Positions 48,408-57,902 are shown, numbered from the stretch's first letter. The stretch: 64,000 bases of DNA from Leptolyngbya sp. PCC 7375 (GCF_000316115.1 NZ_JH993797.1:434001-498000), one strand, 5' to 3'. Notes: a model not told the origin generated them from the sequence alone. Translations and numbers: made by a program.

Positions 48408-48458
48408 AACAGGGAAACATCTACAACAGGGAGACATCTACAACAGGGAGACATCTAC
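48408..48458 (+). repeat. Three tandem 17-bp repeats carrying ribosome-site-like motifs
   Basis: Units AACAGGGAGACATCTAC at 48425-48441 and 48442-48458 are identical and the first (48408-48424) differs by one base (GGGAAA). They end 2 bases before the ATG of the oxidase. Each contains AGGGAGA, so the translation start has a multiplied ribosome-binding motif. Confidence 0.75.
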
Positions 48459-48460
48459 CT

Positions 48461-49618
48461 ATGGTCCAACATTTCGATGCCATCGTCATTGGAGCAGGCG
48501 GTGTTGGCAGTGCCGCTGCTTATTATCTAGCAAAAGCAGGTCAGCGCGTTCTACTACTGGAGCAGTTCGAACTCAATCACCGTCATGGTAGCTCCTACGG
48601 CTACTCCCGCGTCATCCGCTACACCTACGACAACCCCATCTACATCAACCTGATGCGAGATGCCTACCCCCTGTGGTTTGCCTTGCAAGAAGAAGCGGGT
48701 GAGGAACTCTACGTCAAAACGGGGGGTCTGGACTTTGGCTTTCCTGATACCGACACGTTCCAAAAACTCAAAGCCAGTATGGACGAAGCGCAGCTGGACT
48801 ATGAACACCTCAGCCGTGCTGATATTCAAGAGCGTTATCCTCAGTTCGCTCTGAAAGAGGGCATGGAAGGACTGTTTCAGTCCGAGTCTGGTTTATTGCG
48901 CACCTCGCGCTGTGTGTTGGCCCATGCTCGGCTTGCCCAGGAGCGTGGTGCTGAGGTGAGGGACCAAACCCCTGTGGTTAAGGTGATGCCTGGAACAAAT
49001 GGGGTGGAGGTGCAAACGGCAAAGGACCTGTTCAGTTGCGATCGCATCATCCTCACCGTCGGCAGTTGGGCCAAAACCCTCCTCGCGGCCCAAGGCATCA
49101 ACCTCCCCCTCAAAATCATGCCCTGCCAACTGGGCTTCTATGGACCCAACAACGCTGAAGCGTTTGCCCCAGGTAGGTTCCCTGTCTTCTTCGCCCACAT
49201 GAATGGCATCTACGGTGAAATGCCCTATGGCATCCCCCATGTAGATGCCAGCATCGGTGTCAAGATCACCACATTCTACGGCTGGGACACCGTCAACAGC
49301 CCCAGCGAAGTAGATTACACCCCCAGCCAACCATGGACCGAACATATCCGCAACTGGGCCCGTGAATATATTCCCAATGTGGCTGGCCCCTTGCTCAACA
49401 CACGTCGCTGCCTTTACACCCTGACCCCCGACAAGGAATTTATTGTGGATCAACATCCTCACTATCCCCATGTGGTCATGGGTGCAGGCTTTTCCGGTCA
49501 TGGCTTTAAGTTCACCACACTATTAGGCAAGATGCTGGCAGACCTTGCCATTGATGGCAGCACGTCTCACGACACCAGCTTATTTAAAGTTAATCGATTT
49601 CAATCCGTTGAAGCCTAG
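48461..49618 (+). CDS. Monomeric sarcosine oxidase / N-methyltryptophan oxidase family enzyme
   Basis: 386 residues from the ATG at 48461; the longer frame from 48281 runs through repeats and a hairpin and is not credible. FAD-binding N-terminus (FDAIVIGAGGVGSAAAYYLA, HRHGSSYGYSRVIRYTY) and C-terminal LNTRRCLYTLTPDKEFIVD, whose Cys is the covalent flavin attachment site in monomeric sarcosine oxidases. GAGFSGHGFKFTTLLGK closes the FAD site. It oxidises sarcosine or another N-methyl amine to the amine plus formaldehyde and peroxide. With the BCCT transporter and dimethylglycine dehydrogenase it would complete betaine to glycine. Confidence 0.88.
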   Translation: MVQHFDAIVIGAGGVGSAAAYYLAKAGQRVLLLEQFELNHRHGSSYGYSRVIRYTYDNPIYINLMRDAYPLWFALQEEAGEELYVKTGGLDFGFPDTDTFQKLKASMDEAQLDYEHLSRADIQERYPQFALKEGMEGLFQSESGLLRTSRCVLAHARLAQERGAEVRDQTPVVKVMPGTNGVEVQTAKDLFSCDRIILTVGSWAKTLLAAQGINLPLKIMPCQLGFYGPNNAEAFAPGRFPVFFAHMNGIYGEMPYGIPHVDASIGVKITTFYGWDTVNSPSEVDYTPSQPWTEHIRNWAREYIPNVAGPLLNTRRCLYTLTPDKEFIVDQHPHYPHVVMGAGFSGHGFKFTTLLGKMLADLAIDGSTSHDTSLFKVNRFQSVEA

Positions 49619-49660
49619 GGGCCTTCTTTTCCGGTAGGATGTCTGGAGTAATCCCTGGAA

Positions 49661-50443
49661 ATGACTTTACACTCTATGGTTCCAAGTGAGCCAGGTGCAG
49701 ACAAACAACCGCTGCACATTGTTATTTCAGAGCAGTTAAAAGAAAAAATTGAAGCGGGTCAATATGAGCCTGGGCAACGGTTGCCCAGTGAATTTGATCT
49801 TGGGGAACTCTTTGGCGTTAGCCGTACTACGATCCGCAAAGCCATCTCAAACCTGATTCAGCAAGGTCTGGTTAGAAGTCAGCGGGGTAAAGGTAGTTTT
49901 GTCAGCGGTCATCAGAAGATCAACATTTCTATCTCTAACCCCATGACCCATTTCGATATTGCTTTTCGGGAACAGGGCTATGAAGGACGAATCCAATCGT
50001 TAAAATTTCAGCTAACCCAGGCATCTGCTGAACTAGCACACACTCTCGCCGTTGCTCAAGGAACTCATGTGTATGAGCAAGAGAAAATCATTTACGCTGA
50101 CGATAGTCCCATTGCTCTAGAAATTGACTATTTCCCTGAGACAATTGGTGCATCCCTGGCAGATCGGTTGCAGCAAGGGTTTACCTACAGCACGTTAAAG
50201 GCTAATGGCGTTAATCTCAGTACTGGTAAAGTGACGTTGGGGACTGTACCTGCCACCTATGAGTTGACCGAGCACTTAAATATCCCGTTAGGCATGCCGT
50301 TGCTGGTGCTTGATTTTGTTGTTTTTTCAGATAACCTGCAGCCGGTTGTGTGTGGCAAGGTGCTGTCGCATTCTAACTGGCTTTGTTACACATCTGAGAT
50401 CACAGATCTCAATTTTGGGGATTTGAGGCACACTGGGTTGTAG
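49661..50443 (+). CDS. GntR-family regulator, HutC/UTRA subfamily
   Basis: 260 residues. The N-terminal winged helix has LKEKIEAGQYEPGQRLPSEF and LFGVSRTTIRKAISNLIQQG, followed by RSQRGKGSFVSG. The C-terminal UTRA ligand domain appears in THVYEQEKIIYADDSPIALE and LDFVVFSDNLQPVVCGKVL. Such regulators bind small catabolic substrates. It lies 42 bases after the oxidase gene on the same strand and probably controls the betaine-use genes; the palindrome at 46542-46563 is a candidate operator. Confidence 0.9.
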   Translation: MTLHSMVPSEPGADKQPLHIVISEQLKEKIEAGQYEPGQRLPSEFDLGELFGVSRTTIRKAISNLIQQGLVRSQRGKGSFVSGHQKINISISNPMTHFDIAFREQGYEGRIQSLKFQLTQASAELAHTLAVAQGTHVYEQEKIIYADDSPIALEIDYFPETIGASLADRLQQGFTYSTLKANGVNLSTGKVTLGTVPATYELTEHLNIPLGMPLLVLDFVVFSDNLQPVVCGKVLSHSNWLCYTSEITDLNFGDLRHTGL

Positions 50444-50489
50444 GTATAGTCGGATAATCCTTCGCTTTTAGTAGTTCTAGCGTGCTTTT

Positions 50490-52517
50490 ATGGTCACACC
50501 CCAGGCAGCAAATGGTTCCAATGCTCACCCGCAAATGGCAGGCAGCCTTGATGCACTTATCCATAGTCGCAAGCAGGCAGCCCAGGTTTTAAGCCAAATT
50601 GCGATCGCAATGGACCGGGCTGAAACTACTGAGCGGTCTGGCCAACTGGGGTTAACCCGCCACATTCGCACCCTAAAAAGTACGGCAGAGCAGCTACAGC
50701 AGGGCAAGTATCGCATCGTGGTACTGGGTGAAATGAAGCGGGGTAAGAGCACCCTGATCAATGCTCTGGTGGGAGAGGCGCTGCTGCCAAGTGATGTCAA
50801 TCCCTGCACGGCGTTGTTGAGCCTGCTACGCCACGGCCCAGAGCAACGGGTGATGGTGCACTATACCGATGGCAAATCCCCTAAAGCCATTGATTTTGAT
50901 ACCTTCCGCGCTGACTACACGATTCCTGCCGATGAAGCCCGGCATCTGGAAACCAACGCGTTTCCTGACATTAGCCATGTGGTGATTGAATGCCCGGCTC
51001 CGCTGCTGGCATCGGGACTAGAAATCGTTGATACCCCAGGCCTGAATGATACTGAAGCCCGCAACCAACAGGTGCTGAGCTATTTAAACGAAGCCCAGGC
51101 CATTGTGTTTGTGCTGGATGCGTTGCAGCCGATTACATTGGACGAGCGGCGCTACTTGCAAAACTATATTCAAGGTCGCGATCTAGATTGCTTTTATGTG
51201 GTCAATGGCTGGGACCGGATTAAAGTCGGCCTGGTTAATCCGGACGATGCAGCCGCGTTGACTGAAGCGGAACAGCGTCAGCGTCAGGTATTTGCCCAGA
51301 GCCTGCCCGAAGATGCCAGCTGGTTTGAGGTATCAGCCCTAACGGCCCTGCGTCAGCGGCGTCAGGGAAAATCCCTGGCCGGTAGCGGTGTGGATAAGTT
51401 TTTAACCGAGCTGGAGTCCTTTTTAACCCAAAGCCGTGGTCAGGCAGAGATTCGGCGGGCGGCCAAGCTCGCCCATCGGGCCTACAGCGCGGTGCAAGAA
51501 TCGGTGGCCCGGCGGATTCCTTTACTAGACGAAGATCTGAGTGAACTACAGCAACGGGTCGCTTCAGTTGAGGAGGAATTTGGCAAGCTGGAGAAGATTC
51601 GGGATAACTACCGGCAGCTGATTCGGGGAAGATGCGATCGCACGGCTAAAGCCATTGCTGATTCCTTCAAAACCTATATCCTCAATTTAGAAGAAACCTT
51701 CGAGACCGATTTTGTTGCTTCCCAGCCCGATCTGGACTTTCTTGATTTTCTAGATGAAGATGCACGGGATGACTTCTACAAAGAATTCAAGCGTGCCTTT
51801 GAGCGTTATATTAACGATCGTCTGGCCGCCTGGGAGTTTACCGCCAAGCAAAAGATTGGTCAGTCCTTTGACGAGCTCAATGAGAGCGCTGCGGATTATC
51901 AGGTAGCCTATGCCGAAGTGGTCGAAGTCATCCACGAGAAAATGATGGGGCGTAAATTCTATGCTCCCAGCACAGACACTGCGGATGAAGCGCGTCCTTG
52001 GCTTGACAATATTCGCGATCTCTTTGATGAGATTCCCGATACATTGAACGATGCGATACAGCCCTTTAATCATTTTTGGCAATCAGTGTTGCAGATGGCG
52101 GTGAGCTATGTGTGTATTGTGATTGCGCTACAGATTTTAGGGTTATTGTTTAGCAGTTTGTTCTTAAATATTATTGGTGTGATTGCTGCTGCGGGTGGCG
52201 TTTTAGCAGTGCAAGCAGAGTTTGTGCGTCAAGAATTTATCAAGGCAACGCGCAAAGAGTTTGTGAAGCACCTGCCCCAGATTGCAGCAGACCAGTGGCA
52301 GTCAATTTACAAGGCGGTAACAGATTGTTTTGGCACCTATGAAGAACGGGCAATTGAGCGGATTAGCAGTGATATTGCAGCGCGACGTTTGGAGTTAAGC
52401 AGCCTGGTGGAGAAAAAGCAACAGAATGAGATTAATCGCGAGCAAACGGTAGAGCGATTGAAATCATTGGAAGACAGTATTCAGCAAGAATTAGAAGTCT
52501 TACAGGGGATGGTGTAA
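50490..52517 (+). CDS. Bacterial dynamin-like GTPase
   Basis: 675 residues. G1 P-loop LGEMKRGKSTLINALVG, G2 threonine in NPCTALLSLL, G3 DTPGLND and a G4-like NGWDRIKVG segment form a dynamin-type GTPase domain. Long helices and a coiled coil follow (LDEDLSELQQRVASVEEEFG). Near residues 530-570 lie two hydrophobic segments (VSYVCIVIALQILGLLFSSL), the membrane paddle, then another helical stretch. It likely remodels or repairs membranes at the cytoplasmic or thylakoid surface. The gene follows the GntR gene by 46 bases but is functionally unrelated. Confidence 0.9.
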   Translation: MVTPQAANGSNAHPQMAGSLDALIHSRKQAAQVLSQIAIAMDRAETTERSGQLGLTRHIRTLKSTAEQLQQGKYRIVVLGEMKRGKSTLINALVGEALLPSDVNPCTALLSLLRHGPEQRVMVHYTDGKSPKAIDFDTFRADYTIPADEARHLETNAFPDISHVVIECPAPLLASGLEIVDTPGLNDTEARNQQVLSYLNEAQAIVFVLDALQPITLDERRYLQNYIQGRDLDCFYVVNGWDRIKVGLVNPDDAAALTEAEQRQRQVFAQSLPEDASWFEVSALTALRQRRQGKSLAGSGVDKFLTELESFLTQSRGQAEIRRAAKLAHRAYSAVQESVARRIPLLDEDLSELQQRVASVEEEFGKLEKIRDNYRQLIRGRCDRTAKAIADSFKTYILNLEETFETDFVASQPDLDFLDFLDEDARDDFYKEFKRAFERYINDRLAAWEFTAKQKIGQSFDELNESAADYQVAYAEVVEVIHEKMMGRKFYAPSTDTADEARPWLDNIRDLFDEIPDTLNDAIQPFNHFWQSVLQMAVSYVCIVIALQILGLLFSSLFLNIIGVIAAAGGVLAVQAEFVRQEFIKATRKEFVKHLPQIAADQWQSIYKAVTDCFGTYEERAIERISSDIAARRLELSSLVEKKQQNEINREQTVERLKSLEDSIQQELEVLQGMV

Positions 52518-53122
52518 CGGTAGGGTAAAGGTAGTAGTAACCATAACCTATGCCCCTACTTTGAAAGTGTGGCTGCGGCTATTTTGCCAAAACATGTCCA
52601 TTTTATTTGGACATTGCCTAACTGGGATAGCAACTATTCTAGGCGAGTTAGCCGGATCAAGGTTCTCTTTACTTGTGCGTTACCAGGTAAAAAACTCAGC
52701 TAAGTATCTCTCTCAGTCCCGTCGTAAGCACCGTGAAAGTGATGGTTGGCAACGACGTTGCTTTTGATGGTTGTGAGAGATGGTTGGGAGAGAGGTGCAG
52801 CCCTTTGCAGAAAACTGCAATATTATTCATCGAAAAATGGCAATAAAGTGTAGGCTCAATTGTCCAGAAACAGCAATGATATTCAGGGGCTGATTCCTCA
52901 TAATTCTCATAAAGACGAGTTGGTATCGAAGATTATGCTTACTCTGTTTGAGAATCTGCTGCTGGGACTCAACTAGCTACTCAGCCCGGTTGAACCTGCT
53001 TTTCTGACGCTGTCAGACATTGCTGTCAGACATTTATTCAAAGCCAAATTTTTGAGCAACCGTTTGAACAGGCTTCAAACACCTGATTGTTGTGCCTCAC
53101 TGTTGAACCTGTGCGTAGCCCC
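52518..53122. other. Intergenic region with a 13-bp tandem repeat
   Basis: About 600 bases with no supported gene. GCTGTCAGACATT occurs twice head-to-tail (53009-53021, 53022-53034), about 90 bases upstream of the LuxR-type gene, and may be a regulator-binding site. Confidence 0.45.
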
Positions 53123-53737
53123 ATGACTTCTCAAAACTCCAACCAGCTATCTCAACCATCGCTCTTAGGTGTCCATGGCCCTAACCGTGAACTGATGGAT
53201 GCTATGATCACCACCTGGATTGATGGCATTCTGGTTTTGACAAAAACGGGTGAGTTAGTGCGCAGTAACTCCATTGCAAAACAGATTTGCGATCGCATCA
53301 CCCAAACCGATTCTGGCCAGATCCCCAAAGAAATCTGGCGCACCTGTCGGGTACTGATTCAAGGCTGTAACGAGTATACCGAGGGTCCAGTGGTTGCCGA
53401 ATCAGAACTCAGTGTGAAACCCCACGAACATTTTCGCATTCGTGCCCGATGGTTTGATTTTGGTGACCATGGCAACAAGGCTTACATTTTGGTGATCTTA
53501 GAAGATCAAAACTATTCCAAACGGAATTTGGCCATTACTGAAGTGGATCGCTATGGTCTCAGTCCCCGTGAGGCAGAAGTGTGGTTGCTACACCGCACGG
53601 GCTATACCTATCGAGAAATTGCTGCCGAGCTATACATTGCCGTGAATACGGTGAAGAGACACATAAAGAAGATCTATGCCAAGCGACATATGGCCTTGGT
53701 GAAAGAGGAGACTTACACCGATAACCTGGCCAGTTAA
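53123..53737 (+). CDS. LuxR-type HTH transcription regulator
   Basis: About 204 residues from the ATG at 53123; an in-frame TTG at 53087 is less likely. The C-terminus is a LuxR/FixJ-type helix-turn-helix (YGLSPREAEVWLLHRTGYTY, REIAAELYIAVNTVKRHIKK). The N-terminal part (ITTWIDGILVLTKTGELVRS, FRIRARWFDFGDHGNKAYIL) has a PAS-like pattern and no receiver domain. It resembles cyanobacterial PAS-LuxR regulators; the ligand is unknown. Confidence 0.85.
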   Translation: MTSQNSNQLSQPSLLGVHGPNRELMDAMITTWIDGILVLTKTGELVRSNSIAKQICDRITQTDSGQIPKEIWRTCRVLIQGCNEYTEGPVVAESELSVKPHEHFRIRARWFDFGDHGNKAYILVILEDQNYSKRNLAITEVDRYGLSPREAEVWLLHRTGYTYREIAAELYIAVNTVKRHIKKIYAKRHMALVKEETYTDNLAS

Positions 53738-53904
53738 CCATGTCAGCTAACAACGTCAAGCAATTCTTGAGCCTGGTGGACAAATGTAATCTTTAGGAGC
53801 CCACCGCTAGACAATGGCGTCCATAGCTGCCATAACTAGGTGGGACAAAGCCTCGCTTGTATGATTTTCCTCAACTCTGAGGAGTATTTGACTCAAGATT
53901 GCCC

Positions 53905-54753
53905 ATGCCCACACTGTATGTTTCAGATCTCGATGGCACGTTACTAACACCAACGGCCACTTTGTCTACTTATACCCGAGCCACTCTCAAGCGCCTACTA
54001 GACTCCGGTTTACCGTTTACCGTCGCAACGTCCCGCAGTGTCAGTTCAGTTGGCCCCATTTTTCAGGGCGTATCACTGCCATTACCGGTTATTGAGCTGA
54101 ATGGTGCCTATATTACTGACTTGACCACCGGGCAGCATCTGATTGTGAATGACATTGCCACGGAGCTGGCCATAAAAATTCTAAATTTAGTGCAAGATTA
54201 TGACGTTAAACCGCTGATTTCCAGCTATAACGGTCAATATGACCATGTCTATTTCACCCATGATGTGAATCCAGGCATCCAATGGTACATCGATGATGCT
54301 GAGCGTAATGAGGATGGCCGCTGGCACTGTCGAGCCGACTTAACGGAGATCTTTGACGAACAGGTGATGCGGTTTACACTGATTGATACGAAAGCGCGTT
54401 TAACCCATCTAGAACAAGCGTTGAATCAGCACTTTCCTGGCTGTCTTGATATGCATCTGTTCGAAAATCCCTATCAGCCTGATTGGTACTGGCTGACTCT
54501 ACAGGATCGATCTGCAACTAAAGCAAATGGTATTCGTGAATTGCAAGCATTTCACAAACTGCATGATCACGATCTGACCGTGTTTGGGGATCACAATAAC
54601 GATATTTCCATGTTTCAACTGGCCGATGTGGCAGTGGCAACGGCGAATGCGACGTTGGAACTACAGCAACATGCAACCGAAATCATTGGTCACCACAGTG
54701 AAGATAGCGTAGTGAAATACTTAGAATCCCGTTGGTCAATGGTGAATGTCTGA
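53905..54753 (+). CDS. HAD-superfamily (Cof-type) hydrolase
   Basis: About 282 residues. Motif I YVSDLDGTLLTPTATLS, motif II in FTVATSRSVSS, the Lys of motif III in SATKANGIRELQ and motif IV FGDHNNDISMFQLADVAVAT are intact, with the IIB cap typical of Cof/YidA sugar-phosphate phosphatases. The start at 53905 was preferred over a TTG two codons earlier. The 3' end overlaps the next gene by 8 bases, so the two are co-translated. Confidence 0.9.
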   Translation: MPTLYVSDLDGTLLTPTATLSTYTRATLKRLLDSGLPFTVATSRSVSSVGPIFQGVSLPLPVIELNGAYITDLTTGQHLIVNDIATELAIKILNLVQDYDVKPLISSYNGQYDHVYFTHDVNPGIQWYIDDAERNEDGRWHCRADLTEIFDEQVMRFTLIDTKARLTHLEQALNQHFPGCLDMHLFENPYQPDWYWLTLQDRSATKANGIRELQAFHKLHDHDLTVFGDHNNDISMFQLADVAVATANATLELQQHATEIIGHHSEDSVVKYLESRWSMVNV

Positions 54754-56050
54754 ATCTAAGTCCCCTGGTCAATCATCCAGGACGTTAACCGATAAATCAT
54801 CGAAGCAGTCACGCTCGTTACTACGGGCTAAATTAGCCAGACGTAGGCGACGGCGCTATTGGGCCTTGGGCATTGCGGCGGTGTGGCTCGTGTTGGCCTG
54901 TTGGCAGGCTCCAGCGGTTAAGTTGACCACCAGTCACCAGATTCGTGGGGTGTGGATGACCAATGTGGCGGCGGCGATGAACTACTTCAGCTTTCGCCTG
55001 GATGATGCGGTGGCCAATCTGGCGGAACATCGGATCAACACACTCTATCCCAGCGTTTGGAACCAGGGGTATACGCTGTATCCCAATGAGGTGACGAAAA
55101 AAGCGGGCGGGCGGTGTTGCGATCGCATCGCCAATGTCCCTCTCTATCCCTTTGATGACATTCTCCATAGCCTTACCCGTCAGGCCCATCGTCACAACAT
55201 GCGCCTGATTCCATGGTTTGAGTATGGTCTAATGGTGCCAGCAACATCGCCCATTGCCAGGGCGCATCCCGAGTGGCTAACCACTAACCGAGCAGGAGCT
55301 AGTATTCCGGCACCGCTATCGGCCCATCCATTGCTGCCGCAGCCCCTAAAAAACGTCCAAATGGAGATTACCGGTGGCAATATTGCCTGGCTTAACCCCA
55401 TGCACCCAGAGGTGCGCCAGTTCATGATCGACTTGATTGTCGATGTGGTCAAGCGCTATCCAGTGGACGGTATCCAGTTGGACGATCACTTTAGTTTGCC
55501 AATGTCCATGGGCTATGACCCTTATTCAGTAAAGCTCTATAAAGACACCCACGGTGGTGCGCCCCCCCCCGATGATCCCAGTGCTCCGGGTTGGGTTGCC
55601 TGGCGGGCCCATGCTATTACGACACTACTAACCGACATTACCCAAGCGGTAAAAGAGGTACGCCCCGCAGCGATTATTTCGGTTTCTCCCAATCCACCAG
55701 GGTTTGCCTATCGCAAGTACCTTCAAGACTGGGTCCAGTGGGTCAATTTAGGCATCGTCGATGAAGTGGTAGTACAGCTATACCGTGACGACCTCAGCAT
55801 CTTTGAAAAAGACTTGTATAGCAGTGGGTTTCATAACCTGCGTAACCAGGTCCCCATTGCCATTGGGCTCTACACAGGACCACTGGCAGCAGCAAAGGAC
55901 TTCAATCGTACAGTAGATGAAATTTCAGCTGTACAGCAGGCAGGTTATCGTGGTGTTGCCTTTTTCTCATGGGAAACAACATTCTGGGTCCTGCGAAAAG
56001 CGCCTGATCTAGAAGTGAGACAAACCCTAGAGCGCTTGTTTCAGTCTTAA
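54746..56050 (+). CDS. Family-10-like glycosyl hydrolase (GHL10 / DigH-type), membrane-anchored
   Basis: 434 residues. A basic N-terminus (RAKLARRRRRRYW) and one membrane helix (ALGIAAVWLVLACWQ) give an anchor or uncleaved signal. The barrel begins IRGVWMTNVAAAMNYFSFRL, RINTLYPSVWNQGYTLYPNE, and shows LIPWFEYGLM, PEWLTTN and YPVDGIQLDDHFSLP, hallmarks of the GHL10 family. Relatives cleave denuded peptidoglycan glycan strands or polysaccharides outside the membrane. It is coupled to the preceding HAD gene by an 8-base overlap. Confidence 0.88.
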   Translation: MSESKSPGQSSRTLTDKSSKQSRSLLRAKLARRRRRRYWALGIAAVWLVLACWQAPAVKLTTSHQIRGVWMTNVAAAMNYFSFRLDDAVANLAEHRINTLYPSVWNQGYTLYPNEVTKKAGGRCCDRIANVPLYPFDDILHSLTRQAHRHNMRLIPWFEYGLMVPATSPIARAHPEWLTTNRAGASIPAPLSAHPLLPQPLKNVQMEITGGNIAWLNPMHPEVRQFMIDLIVDVVKRYPVDGIQLDDHFSLPMSMGYDPYSVKLYKDTHGGAPPPDDPSAPGWVAWRAHAITTLLTDITQAVKEVRPAAIISVSPNPPGFAYRKYLQDWVQWVNLGIVDEVVVQLYRDDLSIFEKDLYSSGFHNLRNQVPIAIGLYTGPLAAAKDFNRTVDEISAVQQAGYRGVAFFSWETTFWVLRKAPDLEVRQTLERLFQS

Positions 56051-56111
56051 CAGTGAGTGTTGCCTTGTGCACACCCTGGAATATCAGGTGATATCAAATC
56101 CCTGAAGACAC

Positions 56112-56146
56112 TTGCCCTTCTCCCTAGCATCTAGAGAAAAGGGCAA
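56112..56146. terminator. Bidirectional hairpin terminator between convergent genes
   Basis: TTGCCCTT and AAGGGCAA form an 8-bp outer stem, and CTAG/CTAG extends it inside with small mismatches. It lies between the ends of the glycosyl hydrolase and linker genes, which converge. Confidence 0.6.
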
Positions 56147-56178
56147 TGGAGGGTCAAGCTTAACCAAGCTATGGCATC

Positions 56179-57150
56179 TTAGTAATTAAGAGGTGCAAGA
56201 CCTTTTCTAGCGCGCATTTCTCCCAGCAGCTCCCGAGCAATGCTGTACAGCTCCTTAGGTACGCGAGGTATGGACGTTTTAACCAACTCTGCTGAATAGG
56301 AATCAGGGATCGCCCTGATGTCAGGAATCTCACCAGGTCCCTCAGACAGTAGATTGGGCTTCAATCCAGGGTTATCGCCACCAAACCTAGACTTATCGCT
56401 ACCACAAGCAGCACCAAATAGGGAAAATGAGCGAGTGTAGCCTAATCCGTTAACACCAGTCTGAGTGTTATAGCCCCTGGGATAGGGCACATACATATCT
56501 CCAAACGTTTGGAAATACTCATCACTATCTAAATAAGCATCGATTTCAGCGTCGAAACCACCCTCTGCAATGATTTGAATATGCTCGGAAATTTCCGCAT
56601 AGTTCTTAGGGGCACGGCCCAGCAGATGCTTGAAATTCAGTTCAATGGCAGTCACATTGGGATGCTTTTCCCAGAACAATGATCTGTAGTGATCAGACTT
56701 AGCCAGAGCCCGAATAAACTCCAGCACGCTAATTTCGCCGCTGCGCACTTTTGATTCGGCAATGGTGCAACGCTCAGACTCCATCAGATGAGCATTACCA
56801 AAAACTTGTTTGTAAGCCGCCGCAATCACCAAATCGGCGTTCCCTTGGGATAGGGCATCGCCAGTGTATTCAGCGACAACACTGCCAGCAATGGCGTCGC
56901 GATATTTCGTCGGTAAAGTTTTAGCCTTATCTTCTGGGGCTGTCCAAATTTGAATCCGACCGTCTACCTCCTTACTGGCCACAGGTTTCGGAGCAGCGAC
57001 GGCCTTAGGCGTAGGTGATTTGACAGGGGCTGGTGCGGCTACAGCTTTAGGCTCACTCGCCTGCTTGGCTTCAGTTGGTTTTTTCCCATTCAGTACTGGC
57101 AGCTTGAGGTTCTTAGATTTTTCTAAGACGCCAGATAACCCTTTAAGCAT
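56179..57150 (-). CDS. Phycobilisome linker polypeptide, single linker domain with Ala/Pro/Lys extension
   Basis: 323 residues. The N-terminal ~60 residues are basic and rich in Ala, Pro and Lys (KAVAAPAPVKSPTPKAVAAP). The PBS linker domain follows (YKQVFGNAHLMESERCTIAE, SGEISVLEFIRALAKSDHYR, NFKHLLGRAPKNYAEISEHI, YLDSDEYFQTFGDMYVPYPR). A C-terminal tail with RSFSLFGAACGSDKS and a Gly/Pro-rich stretch completes it. Linkers of this type join phycobiliprotein hexamers in rods or tie rods to the core. The N-terminal extension in place of a second domain, and the absence of phycobiliprotein genes nearby, make an exact role uncertain. It is transcribed alone. Confidence 0.9.
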   Translation of the reverse strand: MLKGLSGVLEKSKNLKLPVLNGKKPTEAKQASEPKAVAAPAPVKSPTPKAVAAPKPVASKEVDGRIQIWTAPEDKAKTLPTKYRDAIAGSVVAEYTGDALSQGNADLVIAAAYKQVFGNAHLMESERCTIAESKVRSGEISVLEFIRALAKSDHYRSLFWEKHPNVTAIELNFKHLLGRAPKNYAEISEHIQIIAEGGFDAEIDAYLDSDEYFQTFGDMYVPYPRGYNTQTGVNGLGYTRSFSLFGAACGSDKSRFGGDNPGLKPNLLSEGPGEIPDIRAIPDSYSAELVKTSIPRVPKELYSIARELLGEMRARKGLAPLNY

Positions 57151-57902
57151 TTCCTAAGCCCTTTAGAAAAGACAAATTTGACAACCTCACACACTTAACG
57201 GACTCTGTTTAGTCTCATTAAGGGCGTAAATTAAAATTTTTATTCTCCCACAAAGTAAGGAGCTAAAAACTCGCTGAAAACCTACAGGGGACGTAGATCA
57301 CAGGCCCAATCCTATCAGCGTGACTGGTGCCTCGTCAATGAACGTTGAATGCAGCAAATGCTGACTGCCAGGGTAGATATGGCTTACTTTTCTATCCTTC
57401 AAAATCATTGAAGAGTAAGGGCTTGGTTGAATTAGTCTCAAGTGATCTCAGCTGAGATCATCTCTGATTTGATCCTTTGGATGGGCATTCAAATAGCTGG
57501 TTCGCTACTTTAGAAAATTAAAAAACGTAACAAAACGTAAAATCACATGGGGATTGCCTAGGTTTGAGGGGAACCTGTGGTAACAACTGATCTGCGGTCC
57601 ATGACCGTGGCAGCAAAGTCCTGCTGTGGCAGGGGGATTTTAACCAGTCAAGCTACCTATGCACAGGCTAACAGGTGAGCAGTTTGGATACGATGTGACG
57701 GCATGGCAACAGTGGTGAGCTGATCAGCATGAGGGCTCATGGCCATGAGAAGGGCTCATTGATATGAGAAGGGCTCATTGAATAACGGACTAAAGCTCAT
57801 TGTTAGTTCAGCGAAATCTCAGGTTCAAGCATGGAGTTGATGCCAATATATCCCTGGTGCTGCCAACGTAATACCCTCTAGCCCTTAGGAATTATCAGGT
57901 CC
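57151..57902. promoter_or_regulatory. Divergent region between linker and YHS genes
   Basis: 750 bases without supported genes. It includes three short hairpin repeats (57729-57779). Promoters for both divergent genes should lie here. Confidence 0.45.
57729..57779 (+). repeat. Three hairpin repeats with ATGAG...CTCAT arms
   Basis: ATGAGGGCTCAT (57729), ATGAGAAGGGCTCATTGAT (57745) and ATGAGAAGGGCTCATTGA (57764) follow one another 16-19 bases apart; each can form a small hairpin. Another GCTCATTG occurs near 57795. They lie ~120-170 bases upstream of the YHS gene and may be regulator sites. Confidence 0.6.

Noticed and set aside
48281..48460. 60-codon upstream extension of the sarcosine-oxidase-like gene
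   Set aside because: It runs through a hairpin and tandem repeats; FAD-binding sequence starts directly after the ATG at 48461.
48893..49501. Minus-strand open frame of 202 codons
   Set aside because: Antisense to the sarcosine-oxidase-like gene, which has full family motifs.
52561..52767. Open frame of 68 codons after the dynamin-like gene
   Set aside because: No ribosome site or family features.
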